Assembly: GCA_021647315.1 (NCBI GenBank)
Contig: JAKIUY010000031.1
Location: 1-38,608 of the forward strand
Source of the DNA: Victivallaceae bacterium
GTDB lineage: Bacteria > Verrucomicrobiota > Lentisphaeria > Victivallales > Victivallaceae
Direction: 5' to 3'
DNA length: 38,608 nt
Each line of letters opens with the position of its first letter. Position 1 is the first letter of the stretch. Of this stretch, positions 34,872 to 38,608 are shown in pieces. A program made the position numbers and the translations under genes. Under the pieces are notes generated by a model, which did no database searches, was not told the DNA's origin, and saw nothing but the letters and a program-made list of their open reading frames with translations.

Positions 34872-35369
34872 ATGGCGCATGACAGACCACTTTGGGCTCC
34901 GTGGCGAATTGAGTTTATTCGTTCGGAAAAAGATTCAACCTGTTTTCTGTGTGATAACCCAGTCGTCAATCCTGGAAGCCAGGAAGAGGAACTGATTGTT
35001 TTTCGCGGTGAAACCTGTTTTATTATTCTTAACCGCTATCCTTACAACTCCGGTCATTTGCTGATTGCTCCCTACCGCCATATCGGTGATATTGCTGAAC
35101 TGCCTACAACTGAATTGCATGAAATCATGGATCTGACGGTACTGGCAAAACAGGTTTTATCACAGACGATGAATCCTGATGCATTTAATGCGGGACTTAA
35201 TCTCGGTGTGGCTTCCGGTGCGGGCATTGCTGATCACGTTCACATGCATATTGTGCCGCGCTGGACCGGTGATACCAATTTTATCTCGGTTATTGATGAT
35301 GTCAGAGTGGTGCCGGAAGCTTTGACTGTTACTGCTGAACTGTTGCGCCTTGCATTCGCCTCGGAATGA
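34872..35369 (+). CDS. HIT-family nucleotide hydrolase
   Basis: A 165-residue HIT protein with the histidine triad H122-x-H124-x-H126 in DHVHMHIVPRW and the upstream conserved segment YPYNSGHLLIAPYRH. HIT hydrolases split dinucleoside polyphosphates or nucleoside phosphoramidates through the middle His. The N-terminal CFLC (C24, C27) is a partial zinc motif often seen in the Ap4A-phosphorylase-like branch, which also has the WAPWRIEFI start seen here. It stands alone, preceded by repeat sequence, with AAGAGG before the ATG. Confidence 0.93.
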   Translation: MAHDRPLWAPWRIEFIRSEKDSTCFLCDNPVVNPGSQEEELIVFRGETCFIILNRYPYNSGHLLIAPYRHIGDIAELPTTELHEIMDLTVLAKQVLSQTMNPDAFNAGLNLGVASGAGIADHVHMHIVPRWTGDTNFISVIDDVRVVPEALTVTAELLRLAFASE

Positions 35370-35372
35370 TTT

Positions 35373-35455
35373 ATACACAAGTGCATTCTTTTAGCTAATT
35401 TAAGTGTTTATTTAAACGCAGTTGCGTAGCTCTTTAATAGCTTTTAGATCTAAAA
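35373..35455. repeat. Repeat family E, copy 2 (83 bp)
   Basis: Same orientation and exact length as the element at 16442-16524; both share ATACACAAGTGCATTCTTTT and GCTCTTTAATAGCTTTTAGA. It begins 4 bp after the HIT gene stop. Confidence 0.75.
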
Positions 35456-35577
35456 TCAGCCTGCATTCAACTCGGGGCTGTCCTGCTCCATCAGTATCAG
35501 AACTTGGACTATATATATGCGATGCGTTTTAAAAGAATAATATTTGGCAGAATTATTAAGAAATAGGGGGATTATTG

Positions 35578-36993
35578 ATGAAGTTTAGTTTTAAATCAAG
35601 CTGGCAGAGTTTTAATCAATGGCGGCGGCGTGGTATGCCGTTTCGTCTAGTTGTGCTGTTGCTAATCGGCACCGGACCGTTTATCGAATGGAATATGACG
35701 GATCAACATATTCCATTAATCAATGAATTGGTCTGGACGGCATGCAGAGCAATACGTTATGGTTCAGAACCACAAGTTGCATCAACTTTTGTGCGGGGTT
35801 ATAAAGCAGGTGAAAAGCGTCGACTGCAAGAAATGTTACGCATTGAAATCGCTGAGAAAAAAATAAAACTGAGTGAATCGGAACAGTTTGAATTAGAACA
35901 GTTGCCGTCTAAGGCCAATTTGCCCATCTTGTTTACCGCTGCTAAACGCTATAATTTATTATCTCACGATGCCTCATTACGCCGTTTGAATCGTGACTTT
36001 TATGCCATGGCTATTGGTTCTACAATATTGCGATTTGACCGAGAGTGGCTTGAAGTTAAGCGCATGGTTTATCAAAAACCGGATTTAACAAAATGGGCAA
36101 CTTGGCGTGGTAAAATAGATAATTTTATATTTTTATTTATGATGATTTTGCCACTGCCATTGCATATAGCATTGCTCTGGGGAATAATCTTTTTTACAAT
36201 AGCATTTGTTGTTTCCGGCGGTTGTAAACTGCAGCGATTACGCAATAGTGCAGCAATTATCATTCCACTGGTTATGTTTCTTTTACTGTTAAGAAATCCC
36301 TCTTTTAAATGGTTATACCATAATGCTTTTGGGTATTATTGGAGTAGAACAATAATGGTTTTTTGTAGTTTTATCTATGCTTTGATTTTTACTGTAATTG
36401 CCTCAATATACGGAATAAGATTAAAAAGGCGGCTGGCTGTCAGTGAGCAGCTGCCATTTTTTATAATCGGACTACTATTGCTTGCTGGTTCCATATTATT
36501 GTTTCCATTCGGATTTTATTCCAGAAGTTGGTTACTTCCTGAAATTTTAACCATGTTTTGGAATGGAAGTTTAGATCGTCTGATCTTGTATTCACCAAAG
36601 TTAATCCTGCCCTTGGAGATCATTGGCGCGTTAACCTTAGGCAGTGGAACGATATTGTTCAATCGTCAGTTAGGAGCCCAGAGAGTTAAATATCTTGACA
36701 TTACCATTACAGAATTAGGGCGTTATATTATCTGGAGCCTTGGTGGAATTATTCTATTTAATCGTTGGGTGATAAATTTTTTAACAAAAGCTGATATTAT
36801 GCAATTCAAGAGTAATTTAGCTACTGGTGATATTATCCGCCTTGATCTGAATCTTGCATTGCTACTGATCGTAATGCTGGTTGGATTTTCTTTTTCCAAA
36901 TTTACACAATTAAGCAAAACTGAAAAAATCGTTAATATTGTGATGCTAATTGCAATGTTAGTATTTTTGATTCAGCTTTGCCTGTTTGAATAA
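35578..36993 (+). CDS. Polytopic membrane protein of unknown function
   Basis: A 471-residue membrane protein. The ATG at 35578 has AGGGGG seven bases upstream, so the TTG one codon earlier is less likely. An N-terminal basic stretch (KSSWQSFNQWRRRG) leads to one helix (about 22-38), then a soluble alpha-helical region with charged segments (about 60-180), then eight or so helices from about 183 to 470. No catalytic or transport motif is recognised. It lies 26 bp upstream of the DJ-1-like gene and is probably co-transcribed with it. Confidence 0.65.
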   Translation: MKFSFKSSWQSFNQWRRRGMPFRLVVLLLIGTGPFIEWNMTDQHIPLINELVWTACRAIRYGSEPQVASTFVRGYKAGEKRRLQEMLRIEIAEKKIKLSESEQFELEQLPSKANLPILFTAAKRYNLLSHDASLRRLNRDFYAMAIGSTILRFDREWLEVKRMVYQKPDLTKWATWRGKIDNFIFLFMMILPLPLHIALLWGIIFFTIAFVVSGGCKLQRLRNSAAIIIPLVMFLLLLRNPSFKWLYHNAFGYYWSRTIMVFCSFIYALIFTVIASIYGIRLKRRLAVSEQLPFFIIGLLLLAGSILLFPFGFYSRSWLLPEILTMFWNGSLDRLILYSPKLILPLEIIGALTLGSGTILFNRQLGAQRVKYLDITITELGRYIIWSLGGIILFNRWVINFLTKADIMQFKSNLATGDIIRLDLNLALLLIVMLVGFSFSKFTQLSKTEKIVNIVMLIAMLVFLIQLCLFE

Positions 36994-37019
36994 CCTATAG
37001 CTCATAAGGAGATGATATT

Positions 37020-37574
37020 ATGAATAAAAAAATTGTGATGTTATTGGCGGATGGATTTGAAGAGACTGAAGCAATCGCGACCGCTGATATACTGGTACGA
37101 TTGGGTTTTGAACTGTGTCTTGTTGGAGTGGGAAATGAACATGTTACTGGTGGCCATGGTATCACTCTTAAAACAGACCGTTTAATAACTGAGATTGAAC
37201 TTGATGATTTTGCCGCGCTGGTGCTGCCGGGCGGGATGCCGGGATCAATGAATTTGCGGGACAGCGGTGCGGTGATTGATCTAGTTCAGAATGCTGAAGT
37301 TGCTGGTAAGGTGGTTGCAGCCATCTGTGCTGCTCCGATGGTGCTGGCGCAGGCCGGTATTCTTGCTGGCAAACGGGTTACCTGCTATCCGGGCTTTGAG
37401 GAACATCTAAATTCTGCGATTTGTACTGGTGCGCGTTGCGAGCAGGATGGGAATATTATTACTGGTCAGGGGGTTGGTGCATCGTTTGAATTCGGGGCTA
37501 AAATTGCCTTGGCACTGGGGATTGAAGAGGCGGAGATCGAACAACTTTTCAAGGCCATGCTTATTGCCAAATAA
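37020..37574 (+). CDS. DJ-1/PfpI family protein
   Basis: A 184-residue protein of the DJ-1/ThiJ subgroup, matching the usual length. The nucleophile is C103 in AAICAAPMVLA, and the conserved acidic residue lies in LADGFEETE (E17, the counterpart of DJ-1 E18). LVLPGGMPGSMNLRDS and ITGQGVGASFEFG are also typical. Members act as glyoxalase III/deglycase-like enzymes or stress chaperones; the activity here is not known. AAGGAG sits nine bases before the ATG. Confidence 0.94.
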   Translation: MNKKIVMLLADGFEETEAIATADILVRLGFELCLVGVGNEHVTGGHGITLKTDRLITEIELDDFAALVLPGGMPGSMNLRDSGAVIDLVQNAEVAGKVVAAICAAPMVLAQAGILAGKRVTCYPGFEEHLNSAICTGARCEQDGNIITGQGVGASFEFGAKIALALGIEEAEIEQLFKAMLIAK

Positions 37575-37652
37575 ACGAACTAAAACCCACCCATGATATG
37601 TATATTTACCTAATAGTAAATTGTATTTTTTTCTAGTATTTTGCGACATCCT

Positions 37653-37694
37653 GGCGCATAATGTGATCTCCAAAGGAGATCATGCCATTGCGCC
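37653..37694. other. Long imperfect hairpin downstream of the DJ-1 gene
   Basis: GGCGCATAATGTGATCTCC pairs with GGAGATCATGCCATTGCGCC around AAA. The stem is about 18 bp with one bulge. It lies within a 475-bp gene-free stretch (37575-38049) and no T-tract follows. It may be a repeat or a structured RNA element. Confidence 0.5.
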
Positions 37695-37716
37695 TGGGAG
37701 TCACAGGGTACTGGTT

Positions 37717-37738
37717 CCGGCAAAGCCGGTTTTGTTTA
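37717..37738 (+). terminator. Possible weak terminator
   Basis: CCGGC-AAA-GCCGG is followed by TTTTGTTTA. The 5-bp GC stem and T-rich tail fit a weak plus-strand terminator for the 35578-37574 gene pair, though it lies 140 bp after the last stop. The same stem at 34828 has no T-tract. Beyond it the gap carries TCATTCTG-type motifs (37744-37797) also seen near 18707 and 19561, and no gene. Confidence 0.4.
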
Positions 37739-38049
37739 TAGAAAATCATTCTGCTGTTAATTATTCTGCAAAAAATGATTCTTTCAGAAATAATTCTATA
37801 AATTTTTTGGCTGCTGCTTTGCAACTTTATGTAATGCGGGTGTAATTTCAAACTGGGATTACACTTTGTTATTTTATTATTTTACATTATTTTTTTAATG
37901 GGCGGGAAGCTTGGAGTTTTAAGTTGGAGGAGGCTGGGAAAGCTTTCTTCGCTCACTTATAGAACAGTTCTTTGGTACGCGGGATTTAATAACGTTGTGT
38001 TTATAGTCACGCGGCTGAGTCGAAGCGCGAAATTAGAAGGAAAGGATTC

Positions 38050-38520
38050 ATGAACAGTAAAGCAGCAATGAAAGAGGCTTGTCAACAGGCTGGCGTAAAA
38101 ACGGTAGCGGAATCGCTTGGACTTTCTCCAACCGCGATTTATAATCAAATTAACGATAATCACAAAACTGATATTCTGCAGAAATTTGTTGATTTTACCT
38201 CAGCCTGTGAAGATGATACGCCGATTCGCTGGGCTTGTGAAGAGCTCAATGGAGTTTTTATTAAAAATCCTCAGGTAACAGTTAAAAATGACAAGAAAGT
38301 TTATGATTGCGTGCCGCAGGTGCTGAAGGAGTTCAGTGATGTAATTCGTGAAATCGGTACAGCGATGGCGGATGACCGAATTTCTGCTGAAGAGGCGGTG
38401 AAAATCCGCAAAGAGTGGGAGGAACTGAAAACTTTACTCGAATCTTTTGTGCTGGCCGCGGAATTCGGTTATATAAAAGAGTCGTTAATTGAAAAGTTAA
38501 ATGCACGTTTGTCAGATTAA
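38050..38520 (+). CDS. Phage CII-like regulatory protein
   Basis: A 156-residue DNA-binding protein. The N-terminal helix-turn-helix (VKTVAESLGLSPTAIYNQIN, about residues 16-35) and the following DILQKFVDFTSAC and TPIRWACEELNGVF segments match the phage regulatory CII family found in phages and as single chromosomal genes. The C-terminal part is helical and charged (ISAEEAVKIRKEWEELKTLL), as in the family. AAGGA precedes the ATG. No other phage gene is in the window; it might be a prophage edge continuing past 38608 or a domesticated regulator. Confidence 0.75.
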   Translation: MNSKAAMKEACQQAGVKTVAESLGLSPTAIYNQINDNHKTDILQKFVDFTSACEDDTPIRWACEELNGVFIKNPQVTVKNDKKVYDCVPQVLKEFSDVIREIGTAMADDRISAEEAVKIRKEWEELKTLLESFVLAAEFGYIKESLIEKLNARLSD

Positions 38521-38608
38521 ACGCATCTTACTTATGGAAATGTGTGCATTAACTCTGACACTCTGGACGAGGTGACATACATTTTCCCTTTTATAGGATC
38601 AAATACCG

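Overview
The window looks like a chromosomal contig from a PVC-group bacterium, most likely Lentisphaerota (Victivallales-like). The pointers are a type IV prepilin-like secreted protein with an H-X9-DG C-terminus, ThuA and Gfo/Idh/MocA genes beside an AraC regulator, GntR/LacI chimeric and IclR regulators next to iron-sulfur U32-type and QueG-type proteins, large secreted carbohydrate-active proteins, and many short palindromic intergenic repeats. No rRNA, tRNA, CRISPR array or transposase gene was seen. Taxonomy is inferred from gene content only.

Layout. 60-3408 (minus): a DUF2339 membrane protein followed by a short DUF3999-like exported protein. 3631-8174 (plus): an IclR regulator, a QueG-like double-cluster iron-sulfur protein, a U32-like iron-sulfur protein and a GntR/LacI-type regulator. 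8270-15013 (plus): a prepilin-like protein, a secreted glycosidase-like protein and a beta-helix protein with two LamG domains. 15229-18692: a Gfo/Idh/MocA oxidoreductase and a ThuA protein (minus), divergent from an AraC regulator. 18870-19410 (minus): a RelE/ParE-type toxin-antitoxin pair. 31216-38520: mostly household genes (GT-C glycosyltransferase-like protein, prfA, rpmE, HIT hydrolase, polytopic membrane protein, DJ-1/PfpI protein) and a phage CII-like regulator.

The most unusual region is 19807-31151. A sigma-54 activator with an RtcR/CARF-like sensor domain (minus) faces a good -24/-12 (sigma-54) promoter at 21885-21902. Downstream on the plus strand lie a decayed superfamily II helicase, an exported multidomain protein (HEAT-like repeats, three near-identical 39-residue repeats, a DUF3395-like and a PLAT-like domain), a two-domain protein of unknown function, a soluble helical/TPR-like histidine kinase, a divergent receiver-domain protein, a frameshifted remnant of a second kinase, and a membrane protein. 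The soluble kinase plus receiver protein resembles the Detocs type of defensive two-component system. I infer an inducible stress or defence island, partly decayed. Base composition falls sharply across 22700-27700 and recovers in the middle of the kinase gene, which suggests a mosaic origin.

Gaps between genes are filled with at least six kinds of short palindromic repeat, several shared by distant parts of the window, including MITE-like elements with perfect or near-perfect terminal inverted repeats.
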